Shown here: one piece after another, positions 38,341 to 48,414 of the stretch
Layout of the letters: every line of letters starts with the position of its first letter
Numbering within the stretch: the first letter of the stretch is position 1
DNA from: Torreya grandis
Taxonomy: Eukaryota > Streptophyta > Pinopsida > Cupressales > Taxaceae
Direction of reading: 5' to 3'
Assembly: GCA_037957365.1 (NCBI GenBank)
Contig: JARHVA010003261.1
Coordinates: 1,410,001-1,474,000, forward strand
Length of the DNA: 64,000 bases
Translations under genes and position numbers: made by a program
The notes under the pieces: model-generated
Databases searched by the model: none
What the model was told of the DNA's origin: nothing
What the model saw: the letters and a program-made list of their open reading frames with translations, nothing else

Positions 38341-39129
38341 TTTCATCTCGCTCATCACTTTATGCATTCTCATATTCTTGGTTTTATATGGATTTCTAGG
38401 CCATTACACCATCACATATACATTTTCACCCACTCGTTTTAACCTATCTTTTCAGTTATATCTTTGAGTTATTTTGCTTGCCAAATGCCCATGCTAGAGC
38501 ACAACATCTGAACCATGTCCAAATAAAATAAAATATACAAGGGAAAAATAATTATCTATTATTTATCAATGATCAATATTCACCCTACTAGGGCACAACT
38601 ATTTTATTATTATCAAATTTGCTCTAGTGAGGCACTTCTTATCATCTTCTCTTTGGAGACCCTGTTCTAGTGGTGCTTCCCTTCCTAAAGAAGAACATTC
38701 TCTCTTTTCCTCTAATTAAAATCTCTCCAAATTAAACCCCATAATGGCAATATTTAGTGTGTAATTTGTCTCAGGATTGATCAATGTCATAAGCGTGTAG
38801 CTTGTACTCTCAAATTAGGTATGTTTATAATGTGTCCCTTACATTTATGGATTTTATCTTTTCCATTCCCCCTATCTCTAGGGTCTATTATACCTCTAAT
38901 TATATTTTGACCATTTATGGTAATCACATGTGCAAGCATTAACTCATCTGGATGTGATCTATTCCATAGCTTAGCCTCTTACTTTCTCTCTCTTTTCAAG
39001 AGTTCATCCTTCTCTTTCATCCTAGTATGTCCTCTTGAGGGGGCATCATGGGTCTATTCCAATGTCTTATTGGTAACTCTTTTCTTTGAAAATACATTGC
39101 TTCACTTGAATGTCTCAATCCACTTTATC

Positions 39130-39143
39130 AAATAGGGGCAAAA
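39130..39143 (+). other. Polypurine tract of the 9.8-kb element
   Basis: aaataggggcaaaa immediately before the 3' LTR start (TGTAGACATC). The GGGGCAAA-TGTAGACA junction is also found, on the minus strand, at 59771-59795 in the PMD element. Confidence 0.8.
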
Positions 39144-40348
39144 TGTAGACATCTAACTCCTAACACCATTTGTGTCCAAATTATCAATCTTACTCGAATT
39201 GCACTCAAATGTACATTTTAGGTCAAAATCCATAAAATGTGCTAAATGGTTTGAAATTATAATTTATGAGTGCCAATTTAGGTCAAAGTATCCCTAAATG
39301 TGGTAATTCAATTTATGGGTCAGCTAACTTTGATCAATTCATTTTGAGTCAAAATGATGATTTCACCTTTTGTGCCCTAGATCACTTTTTTCTCCTAAAT
39401 TTTTTGGTACATGCCACGTACCTTTGTTATTTTGTGTTAGAAACATCCTAAATGTAAATACAATTTCAGTTCATATAACTTCACCTTGTAATTATTTTTG
39501 AGTCAAATTATGACTCAATAATATGAGTTTTTTACCATTTTGATTAAGTGAGGATCAATTTTCAAATAATTGCACAAATGTTGATTAACCTTGTTTAAGG
39601 CTAATTAATCCAAATCAAGAGCTTAAGTGGATTTTCCATTAGAGTTGTTGAATATTTATTTTTTAAAATTGATTCCTATTAACTACATCATTAGGTGACA
39701 TCATTTCTTGGGAAGACATCCCTAGGCCATAAATGCCACAAATATCAGTATTATGGGTCACCCATGCCTAGTTAATTCCTCCCATGCCTCTTCAATGCCC
39801 TTTCTTCCAAGGTCATGATGAAGATAATTATGGATTTAATTCCAAATATTAGGATTATCCATGGCCACATATCTCAATATTGAGATGGATGGTCATGGTT
39901 GATCCTGACCAATCTCAAAAATCTATAAATAGAGGGCCATGAACATGAATTAAAAAATCTTGAATATTGCAAAGTTATAATGTTAAATTGTTTCCAAAAT
40001 CCTTTGCATTTGATCATTGATTTTGTTTTCAAGCTTCATTGATAGTATATTTCAGTGATTTATAATCATGAGCCTAGGTTTTATGGAGTGTTCTTGAAAC
40101 ATTGGATGAGTTTGCTACCTTTGTTGACAAAGATAAGGACGCTTGATCAAGGGAGAACATGCTTTTGATCCACATATGTATGGTGAATCCATTTGGAAAG
40201 TTAATATGATTTTTATTTCTTTCATTTTTTTTATTTCTATCCTTTGTAATTCTATAGGAATAAATAGGTTTAGTTAGTTAGTTATTTATGCATTTTTTAT
40301 TATTTATGGACTAATGCTTGGCTAACTTTCTTTGTAATCCTCTCTATA
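39144..40348 (+). repeat. 3' LTR of the 9.8-kb element
   Basis: 1205 bp, from tgtagacatctaactcctaa to cctctctata. The terminal CA is changed to TA. TATA segment at 39922-39934. A short insertion relative to the 5' LTR lies near 39950-39965. Confidence 0.93.
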
Positions 40349-42375
40349 ATATTTTCTTTGCCTCTCATAGATATTTACACTTTGTATACCTTTGTTTACA
40401 AATGTATAACTTAAATCACATAATTATATGATAATTACATACGTACCTATCACTATTACATTTAAATCCACATGGTTACATGTTTTTGTAATAATTCTAG
40501 CATTAGGAAACATTGACAAGAAATGTTATCAACATTTAATCCATAAATATATATATCCACCCTTGGGGACTCATTGATGAAAATTTTTATATATACCATG
40601 ATGGGGGTGCTGAATAACCTATAAGACAAATTTATTTTCTGTTGCATATCCTTGTTTAATATTTTGACCACTCATTCTAGCCTCAAAAAGGTCCTTCCCT
40701 CTATGATAAAATTTCACGTTTTAAGGAAAACTATGGACATGCATCAAATCAAAAACAAATTCATATAAATGAATCAAAAGAAGAATAAAATACATGTAAA
40801 ATCCCTCTAATTTCACCCTATATCACTTGGATCGAATATAAGAGATGAATCTATGGGTGATGATTCTATGATCAGTCCTAAAATGCTAATTTTATGTAGT
40901 TAAGAGATAGGTTATTTGCCTCCAATAGACATTTCCACTTATCAGACCTCTATTTTCAAATATTTCACTTAAAACACATATTGATATTAAAATTACATAT
41001 TTTACCACTACCACATCCTTTAAATCCATTTTGATACATAATTTTGTAATAACTTTGGCATCAGGAGACATTAACAAGAAATGTTCTTAACATTCAAGCT
41101 ATAGGTGGAGTTATCCATGTATAGGTCATCATTGATAAAAAAAATAGAATATAAAACATGTTTAGGGTTTTTAATAACATATAGGAACATGTTATTTGAC
41201 TATGGGTATTCCTGGTTAGGAGATGGATCACCTATCCTGCAGTCAAGAAGGTCCTTCCCTCTACGGTTAAAATACATTTTAGGGAAAATTTATAAACACG
41301 TCAAATGAAAATTGTAATTCGTATACAAAAACAAAAATAAAATTCATGTTGATGTGTAATAATTATAAATTAAACCTAGATCTCTTGGATCGAACATAAG
41401 ATATGAATCTATAGCTGATGATTCTATGATCAATCCTAAAATGTTACTTTTATATAATTAAGAGATAGGTTCTTTTATTGAAGGAACTTTATTTGAAAAT
41501 AAATCACTTTCAACACATTATGATATGAAAATTTCATATTTTCCCACCACCTTGACCTCTAAATCCATGTGGATATGGCTTCTTATAATAATTTTGGCAT
41601 CAAGAAATGTTGACAAGAAATGTTGTCAACGTTCAAGTCGTAGCTAGATATCTCCACATGTGGGGCCTCATGGATGAAAAACTGGAATCACCACCACATA
41701 TATGTTAATTAATAACCTCTAGGACCATGTTACTAGCCTCTAGGTATGCCTAGTTAGGATATAGAACACCCTTTCTAGCCTTAATAAGGTCCTTCCCTCT
41801 ATAATAAAAATGTACATTTTAAAGCAAACTTTATACATGCATCAAAAAAAACATTAACTAATATAAATGATCAAAAAAACCATAAAATTAATTTGGAGTC
41901 CCTATAATTTAAACCCAAATAAATGGGATCTAATAGAATATTTTAATATATGGCTAATGATTTCATAGTCAGTCCTGAAATGCTACTTTTATGTACGTAA
42001 GAGATAAGTTGTTTGCCTCTAATAGACATTTTTATTTTCATGACCTCTGTTTGAAAATTTTTCACTTATAACACATTAGGATATGCATATTTATATCTTT
42101 CAAATCACCAAAACCTTTGAATCTAATTGGATACATGTTTTCCTAATAATTCTATCTTTAGGAGACATTGATAAAAGTTGTTAACATTGAAGCCGTAACT
42201 AGATATCTCCACCTTTAGGGCCTTATGGATAAAAACTAACTTTACCACAATGTATGGGGTGTCAAATAACCTATAGTTCCTAATTATTTTCCTCTATGTA
42301 CCATCAGCTAGGAGATGGAGCACTTGTTTTAGCCTTAATTACGTCCTTACCTCTATGATAATATTCCCAGTTATC
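40349..42375. repeat. ~550-bp tandem repeat array, remaining copies
   Basis: Four further copies of the unit first seen at 30096. The 'ggcatcaggaaacattga' landmark recurs at about 40500, 41052, 41597 and 42150; 'aaggtccttccctct' at about 40689, 41250, 41788 and 42343; 'atcagtcctaaaatgct' at about 40872, 41432 and 41971. Periods are 539-562 bases. Units are diverged by tens of percent and have no coding sense. The array ends soon after 42370. Confidence 0.85.
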
Positions 42376-42857
42376 TACATGAACCAAAAACTTCTCTTAG
42401 CTTCAAGAATGTAGAATTATCCACCAACGGTTCCAACCACATGAATTTGAAAGCTAATTTGGCACCATGAACCTATTAAAAATATTTTATTATTTAATTA
42501 AACTAAAATTTATATGTATTATCTAAAATGTCAATATAAATTGATAAAATTAAATAACGAACCACAAGGATTGGATCTAATATTGATATTATAAATAATT
42601 TCTTCATGGTCAAAATCATGAATATTTCATATTGTTTTATTTAATCACCTCCACTGATATCTATGCAATTAAGCATTTGTTGCAAGAGCCAAATTTGAAT
42701 AGTGGAGTATATTCATATGTATTTTATAGTCTTCAAACAACCATACATCTGAATGTTTGATAGGATATCATTGAAGCCAAATTATAGTAAATACCATAGA
42801 CCTAATGAGATAGTAAATGATTTCCCCAATTTTGACAAAAAAATATGATTTATTTCT
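42376..42857. other. AT-rich stretch between array and copia element
   Basis: Nothing recognised; the five bases before the copia LTR (tttct, 42853-42857) are its candidate target-site duplication. Confidence 0.45.
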
Positions 42858-43518
42858 TGTTGGGGATCAATCAACAATATGATTACTATATGAAATCAAT
42901 AAACACGGAATTAAATCAGATAGATAAGTAACTAGAATCAGAATTAGCAAGGAACAAGAGATACAAGAAACCACACTGAAAACTTGTATTTAACTCTTTA
43001 CAGAAGGAATTACAATTGAAGAAACTTCTTTTCTTCCACACCTCTCTCAGATGTACAGATCTCTTCCTTGATCTCCTTCCCTCAAAAGTTCTCTCTCTCA
43101 ATTACAATCAACTCCACAATCTGGATTGATTCACATATACAATCTTGTACCGTTCTATTAAGCTAAGAAGATCTATCTCTAATATATAACTTTAGAGACT
43201 CATGAGCATGCACTTACAGTCATTAGATGCACCTCCTAATCAAAGGCTCTAATTAGTTCTACTCAAAATAGAAACATGGACTTACAACCAACAGTTCATC
43301 CTTAACATGCAAACATTCTGTTCTCGCATGAAAGTAGCTCTTAGACACACATAGGTGACCAACATCAGTCCCTGCCAGTCTGCCTGTGACCGACATCAGC
43401 CAACCTTCTACCGACACCGGCAGCTTCTGGTCTGCTCGTGACCATCGACGGTGACTGTGTTTCTAGCAACTTTTGTATTCTACTCATGGGGTGAAGCTTT
43501 TAGCTCCATACCCTAACA
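42858..43518 (-). repeat. 3' LTR of the copia element
   Basis: 661 bp. In plus reading it begins tgttggggatcaatcaacaa and ends ataccctaaca. The minus-strand TATA-like segment is at 43181-43190. The 61-codon open frame inside (42916-43101) is present in both LTRs and is not a gene. A GACGTC-type motif array lies at about 43350-43450. Confidence 0.95.
43350..43455. repeat. GACGTC-type minisatellite in the 3' LTR of copia
   Basis: Four cores in about 100 bases: gaccaacatcagtc (43348), gaccgacatcagcc (43387), taccgacaccggca (43409) and gaccatcgacggtg (43440). They correspond one for one to the array in the other LTR (48251-48350), so the array was part of the element when it inserted. Confidence 0.75.
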
Positions 43519-43532
43519 ATCTCCCACTTGGA
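43519..43532 (-). other. Polypurine tract of the copia element
   Basis: On the minus strand, aagtgggagat directly precedes the TGTTAGGG start of the 3' LTR. This is the typical plant copia purine tract. Confidence 0.88.
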
Positions 43533-43590
43533 GATAAATAGCTGCACCAGTACCTATACAGCAACATCTTCTAGCTCCTCCATCTTCAAC

Positions 43591-45161
43591 TCAATCATGA
43601 AGACCAACAAAAGTTGAATGAAGATTCAACTTCTCTTTTGTAACTGGCTTGGTTAACATATCCATAGGATTCTTATCTGTATGGATCTTCTCTAGCTTCA
43701 AATCACCATCCTCCAATACCTATCTAATGAAGTGGTACCTAAGTTGTATGTGCTTTGTTCTTGAATGAAAGGCTGAATTCTTAGCCAAATGAATTGCACT
43801 CTGACTATCACTATATAGTCTACAACTCTCTTGCTCCTTTCCAATCTCTTCCATGAACCGTGTCATCCATATCATCTCTTTGCTAACCTTTATGACTGCA
43901 ATATATTTGCTTCTATAGTTGACAACGCAAAAACTTTCTGCAACTTTGATATCCAGCTAACCGCCGTTCCACCTACAGTGAAAACATATCCTGTGGTGCT
44001 TCTCTTGCCATCCAAATCACCTGCCATATCTGAATCTACATAACCATGTAGAGAATTATTTGAACCTCCATAGCACAAATGCCTATTGTTGGTTCTTCTC
44101 AGATATCTAAGGATCCACTGAACTGCTTTCCAGTGTTCCTTTCTTGGATTGGCCATATACTTACTTATAACTCCCACTGCTTGGGCAATATCAGGCCTAG
44201 TACAAACCATTGCATACATTAAACTTCCTACTACAGAAGCATATGGAACTTTTCTCATGTACTCTACCTCATCATGTGAATTAGGACACTGTTCTTTACT
44301 CATCTTGAAATGTCCAGCCATAGGTGTGCTTACCAGTTTTGCATCCTGCATATTGAACTGTTTCAACACCTTGTCCACATAATCCTCTTGAGACAAAATC
44401 AACCTGTAATTTTTCTTGTCTCTCTTAATATTCATGCCAAGGATTTTATTTGCTACTTCCAAATCCTTCATGGCAAAAGTGTGAGCTAATTTCACCTTAA
44501 GCTCAGAGATATCCTGCATGTGTGATCCTATAACCATCATATCATCTACATACAGTAATAGAATAATATATCTACCATTATCCAATCTCTTAAAATACAC
44601 ACAATGGTCAGATTGACATCTACTGTAGCCATGCTCAGTCATAAACCTGTTAAATCTTAGATACCATTGTCTTGGAGCTTGCTTGAGGCCATACAAGCTT
44701 TTCTTCAATCTGCACACTAGCTTCTCCTTACCTTTGACCTCAAATCCTTCCGGCTGTTCCATATATATTTTTTCATCCAAATCTTCATGAAGAAACGATG
44801 TCTTAACATCAAGCTGCTCAAGATGCAAATCCTCAATAGCAACTAAAGACAGTACAGTCCGTATAGAAGTCATTTTAACAACAGGAGAAAAAATCTCACC
44901 AAAGTCAATACTTGGTTTCTGTGTAAATCCTTTCACTACCAATCTGGCCTTATATCTCATCTATCCATTCTCACCTTCCTTCAACCTGTAGATCCATCTG
45001 TTCTTCAGTGTCTTCTTTCTTGCTAGCAACTCAACCAAATCCCATGTTTCGTTCTCTCTCAAGGAATCAATTTCCTCATTCATGCCTAGCTCCCACTGAC
45101 TCTTGGATTCCACCTGTATTACTTCATCAAAACTCTCTAGTTCTCCACCATCAGTAAGCAA
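43591..45161 (-). pseudogene. Ty1/copia reverse transcriptase and RNase H (C-terminal part of polyprotein)
   Basis: C-terminal part of the copia polyprotein. RT begins near 45060 (ENETWDLVEL, then NRWIYRLK and RYKARLVVKGF), continues with LDVKTSFLHEDLDEKIYMEQ and GLKQAPRQWY, and keeps the catalytic YVDD at 44541-44552. The connection and RNase H follow: SLMYAMVCTRPDIAQAVG, YVDSDMAGDLDGKRSTTGY and WISKLQKVFALST. A single-base deletion at about 43910, in the STxEA block, shifts the frame; RNase H then reads on in the next frame (SKEMIWMTRFMEEIGKEQES, LYSDSQSAIHLAKN, RTKHIQLRYHFI) to a natural-looking stop at 43591-43593. Stops at about 44961 and just after RYHFI look like C-to-T changes. Before these lesions it would make DNA from element RNA in the virus-like particle. 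Confidence 0.95.
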
Positions 45162-45430
45162 TAAATAGAATAATGAAGGGGAATATCAAATTGGAGGTTT
45201 ACTTACTCTGTCTGACCTCCTATTGGGTGTTTGAGACTCATTCACAACACCCTGTCTGCCCAAATTCTCTGACAGTGACCAACCTCGATCACTTCCAGGC
45301 CTCTAACTGACTGTTGTTAGTTCTGCCTGACTGACGTCGGTTCCTACCTGGCCGACGTCAGTTCCTGTATGGCCATCATCGGTACCTGTACGTCTGACAT
45401 CAGTTCCTACTTGACTGACGTTGGTCTCTG
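45162..45430 (-). pseudogene. Integrase-RT linker with five in-frame heptapeptide repeats
   Basis: The variable region between integrase and RT. At about 45326-45430 five 21-bp tandem units encode the heptapeptides GTDVSQV, GTDVRRT, GTDDGHT, GTDVGQV and GTDVSQA (reading the minus strand from right to left, the first preceded by Asn). Each unit carries the GACGTC-type core (tgacgtcggt, cgacgtcagt, catcatcggt, tgacatcagt, tgacgttggt on the plus strand). Downstream there are stops after TTVS (about 45303) and PPI (about 45182), both explicable as C-to-T changes. This linker is normally low in conservation, which may explain why an inserted minisatellite was tolerated. Confidence 0.85.
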
Positions 45431-46796
45431 TGTTTTCCTTTCTATGATTTTTCTTTCTCGCAAGCTCATTTTGGACCTTCACCTCGTCCAATTCTCCATT
45501 GCTCTGCTCAGATTGATTCAGCTTCTTGAGCTGATCACTATACATCACTTTTTCATTGAAAATAACATCATAGCTCCTAATTATCTTGTTAGTTCTAAGA
45601 TTCCAAAACTTTAATCTGAACTCATCAGAGCCATAGCCAATAAATGTGCACCTCATAGACTTAGCATCCAACTTCTTTCTATTCTCCTTATCAACGTGCA
45701 TAAAGGCTTCACAACCAAAAACTTTGAGAAATGATAGATCTACCTTTTTACCTGTCCATGCCTCTTCTAGAATTCCACCATCCAGCACTGTAGAGGGTCC
45801 TCTGTTAATCAGGTAAACTGTAGTATCCACAACTTCTGCCCAAAACTCTAAGGGCAATCCAGCATGCAATCTCATACACCTTGCACACTCCATGATTGTT
45901 CTGTTCATCCTTTCAACAACTCCATTTTGTTGAGGTGTTCTTGGAACAGTCCTTTGCCTATGGATCCCAAGCATATAACAATACCAGTTGAACTTGTGGT
46001 TGTAGAACTCACCACCATTGTCAGATCTCAGGCACTTCAATCTCTTGCCTATTTCATTCTCAACCATAGCTTTCCAAATCTTAAATGTGTCAAAAACATC
46101 AGATTTATTCTTAATATAATAGATTCATACCTTTCTTGTAGCATCATCTCTGAAGGAAACATAGTACTGTGATCCTCCAATAGAAGCAACTTGGGCTGGT
46201 CCCCACACATTTATGTGAACAAGCTGCAATTTGTGCTTCTTCTTTGTTGACCCAGTCTTGAGAAAACTCACTCTCTTCTATTTTCCAAAAATACAGTCTT
46301 CACAAAAATCTAGATCTATGTTTTTCAAATTTGGAAACATACCTTTTGACTTAAGAATTGTCATTCCCTTCTCACTCATGTGGCCAAGCCTCTGATGCCA
46401 CAACTTTGCATCTACATCTGAAGTAGATAATACAGAAGGAAAATTATTAGTAATACAATTACATAAATAGAGATTACCTACTCTCTTACCTCTGGCCAAT
46501 ACAAGTGCACCCTTGGAAACCTTCCAAGATTCAGCTATGAGAGTTAATGTACAACCCTCATCCCCTAACTTTTCTACAGAAATCAAATTTCTCTTCAAGC
46601 TGGGAACATGCATGATATCTCTCAATACCCATGTGTTGCCATTCTGCATTTTCAGCTACACTTTTCCTTTGCCAACAATTTTGCAAGGCTCATCATCCCC
46701 TAGATAAACTATTCCAAAATCTCCATGGACATAGTCACTAGAATATTCTCTATTAGGGGTAGCATGGAAAGATGCACCAAAATCTAATACCCAAGA
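45431..46796 (-). pseudogene. Ty1/copia protease and integrase
   Basis: Follows gag in the same frame. The aspartic protease active site reads WVLDFGASFH, so the usual Asp-Ser/Thr-Gly triad is Asp-Phe-Gly (Phe codon 46779-46781). Then come DIMHVPSLKRNLISVEKL and the integrase zinc finger (WHQRLGHMSEKGM … FCEDCIFGK, to 46278). In the catalytic core the first Asp, normally in a (T/S)DxWGP context, is Asn here (HINVWGPA, codon 46209-46211). The second Asp (LRSDNGGEF) and the Glu (PQQNGVVERMNRT) are kept. The core C-terminal part (FLKVFGCEAFMHV, FIGYGSDEFRLKFW) is intact. Stops after NNI, GKV, FGK and RKV interrupt it. It would have cut the polyprotein and inserted the cDNA; both active sites are now damaged. 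Confidence 0.95.
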
Positions 46797-47663
46797 TTAT
46801 ATATTATTATGAAAAGAGAATATAAGAGCATCTTGTGCAATACCTGCAACTTTTGCTTCTTCTTTACCTTCTTTTTGTCTGTCTTCTTTAGGCTTTGACC
46901 AGCAATCTTTGCTTATGTGCCCTATCTTTCCACAATTCCAGCATTGTGGCTTCCTGCCATTTCTAGATTTGGATCTTCTTCTCATCTTTGACTTAGATCT
47001 TTATCTCCCTTTCTTGCCCTTCTCTTTCTGCCTTCCCCTACTCTCAAAACTCAAAGAGTTCCCTGATGTCTCCTCTGTGCTTTTCCTACGAATTTCTTCA
47101 TTCAAGATTACACTAACAACATCATCTACGTTTAAAATATTTGAAGCAGATGCAGTATTACTAACTATCATCACCAAGCTATGCCAGCTTTCTGGTAAAG
47201 AGCATAAGATTAATAGAGCTTTAATTTCATCATCAAACACTATTTTGACTGAATTTAATTGATTTACAATTTCATGGAAATCATTTAGATGATTAGATAC
47301 AGATCCACCTTCCTACATTTGCAAATTAAATAACTGCTTCATAAGATATACCTTATTAGAAGCTGAGGTTTTTTCATATAAATTTGCTAAAGTAGTCATT
47401 AACTCTACCGTAGACTTTGCCTGTGATAAATTAGATATCACAGTAGATGCTAGACTCAATCTTACTGATCCAAGAGCCTTTCTATCAAGAACTTCCCATT
47501 CTTCATCATCCATGTCTTTGGGCTGCTTTGCAGTCCCTCCTAATGGTAAGTATAGATCTTTTTGATACAGATAATCTTCTATCTGCATTCTCCATAATTG
47601 ATAGTTCTTGCCATTAAACTTCTCCATTCTGAGTTTACTTTCTTCTGCCATTGCTTCTCCCAC
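46797..47663 (-). pseudogene. Ty1/copia gag with zinc knuckle
   Basis: The start Met at 47663 was chosen because a typical copia gag beginning follows within 15 residues (KFNGKNYQLWRMQIEDYLYQ). Then EWEVLDRKALGSVRLSLAS, LYEKTSASNKVYLMKQLFNLQ, LNDFHEIVNQLNSVKIVFDD and LLCSLPESW-like (LILCSLPESWHSL) follow: the UBN2/retrotran_gag order. A CCHC zinc knuckle (CWNCGKIGHISKDC, C-x2-C-x4-H-x4-C) lies at about 46894-46935 after a Lys/Arg-rich stretch. Two in-frame stops (after NLQM at 47310 and after KKGR at 46998) break it; no frameshift. Gag forms the virus-like particle and binds RNA through the knuckle. Confidence 0.95.
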
Positions 47664-47739
47664 TCAAACAAAAATCCCTGTGAGTAACCTGTAATCAATA
47701 CACACTAACCAGATTTGAACCACCTGTTACTGAACCAAA

Positions 47740-47751
47740 GCTCTGATACCA
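47740..47751 (-). other. Primer binding site of copia, initiator tRNA-Met type
   Basis: On the minus strand TGGTATCAGAGC, one or two bases after the end of the 5' LTR; exact match to the usual plant site. Confidence 0.93.
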
Positions 47752-48076
47752 CTTTTTGGGGATCAATCAACAATATGATTACTATATGAAAGCAATAAAC
47801 ATGGAATTAAATCAAATAGATAAGTAACTAGAATCAGAATTAGCAAAGAACAAGATATACAAGAAACCACCCTGAAAACTTGTATTCAACTCTTTATAGA
47901 AGGAATTACAATTAAAGAAACTTTTTTTCTTCCACACCTCTCTCAGATGTACAGATCTCTTCTTAGAACTCTTTCCCTCAAGAGTTCTCTCTCTCAATTA
48001 CAATCAACTCCACAATCTGGATTGATTCACATATATAATCTTGTACTGTTCTATTAAGCTAAGAAGATCTATCTCT

Positions 48077-48086
48077 AATATATAAC
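48077..48086 (-). promoter_or_regulatory. TATA-like box of the copia 5' LTR
   Basis: Minus-strand gttatatatt, about 330 bases into the LTR. Conserved in the other LTR (43181-43190). The GACGTC-type array lies 165-260 bases upstream of it, in the U3 enhancer position. Confidence 0.5.
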
Positions 48087-48248
48087 TTTAGAGACTCATG
48101 AGCATGCACTTACAGTCATTAGATGCACCTCCTAATCAAGGGCTCTAATTATTTCTACTCAAAATAGAAACGTGAACTTACAACCAACAGTTCATCCTTA
48201 ACATGCAAACATTCTGTTTTCACATGAAAGTAGCTCTCAGACACACAC

Positions 48249-48350
48249 AAGTGACCGATGTCGGTCCCTTCCAGTCTACTTGTGACCGATGTTGGCCGAC
48301 CTTCTACCGATGCTGGTAGCTTTTGGTCTACTCGTGACCGTCGATGGCAA
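48249..48350. repeat. GACGTC-type minisatellite in the 5' LTR of copia
   Basis: Cores gaccgatgtcggtc (48252), gaccgatgttggcc (48283), taccgatgctggta (48305) and gaccgtcgatggca (48336). The other LTR has, at the same places, caacatcagt, cgacatcagc, cgacaccggc and atcgacggt. Pairwise differences are almost all CG to TG or CA. Confidence 0.75.
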
Positions 48351-48414
48351 CTGTGTTTCTAACAACTTTTGTATTCTGCTCATGGGGTGAAGCTTTTAGC
48401 TCCATACCCTAACA

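Larger units (their letters stand above)
30541..40348 (+). mobile_element. 9.8-kb LTR retrotransposon without recognisable pol (non-autonomous)
   Basis: Bounded by two ~1.2-kb direct repeats starting TGTAGACATC and ending CTCTCTACA or CTCTCTATA. A primer-site candidate follows the left LTR and a G-rich purine tract precedes the right LTR, setting plus orientation. The flanks give a 5-bp target duplication with one mismatch (atatg at 30536-30540, atatt at 40349-40353). The 7.4-kb interior has no protease, RT, RNase H or integrase that I can recognise; it has a ~555-codon orphan reading frame (33738-35401) and several internal tandem repeats. LTR difference is about 7% by eye. It resembles the large non-autonomous class (LARD or gag-only types), depending for movement on another element. 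Confidence 0.9.
42858..48414 (-). mobile_element. Ty1/copia LTR retrotransposon, complete in structure, decayed in sequence
   Basis: 5557 bp with two 661-bp LTRs. In minus orientation: 5' LTR 48414-47754, primer site, gag, protease, integrase, RT and RNase H in the copia order (integrase before RT), purine tract, 3' LTR 43518-42858. LTR ends are TGTTAGGG…CCCCAACA; the 5' LTR end has a C-to-A change in the terminal CA. LTRs differ by about 6-7% by eye. Candidate target duplication tttct/ttttt (42853-42857, 48415-48419) has one mismatch. All coding domains lie in one frame until a single frameshift in RNase H. Confidence 0.97.
47754..48414 (-). repeat. 5' LTR of the copia element
   Basis: 661 bp, matching 42858-43518 throughout. 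The boundary base near the primer site is changed (plus reading tttttgggg rather than ttgttgggg). Minus-strand TATA-like segment at 48077-48086. Confidence 0.95.

Noticed and set aside
30541..40348. Two ~1.2-kb copies taken as a segmental duplication
   Set aside because: TG start, near-CA end, purine tract, primer-site candidate and near-perfect 5-bp flanking duplication fit LTRs better.
42916..43101. 61-codon Arg/Ser-rich frame, repeated at 47812-47997
   Set aside because: Lies in both copia LTRs as part of the direct repeat; no domain, no separate gene.
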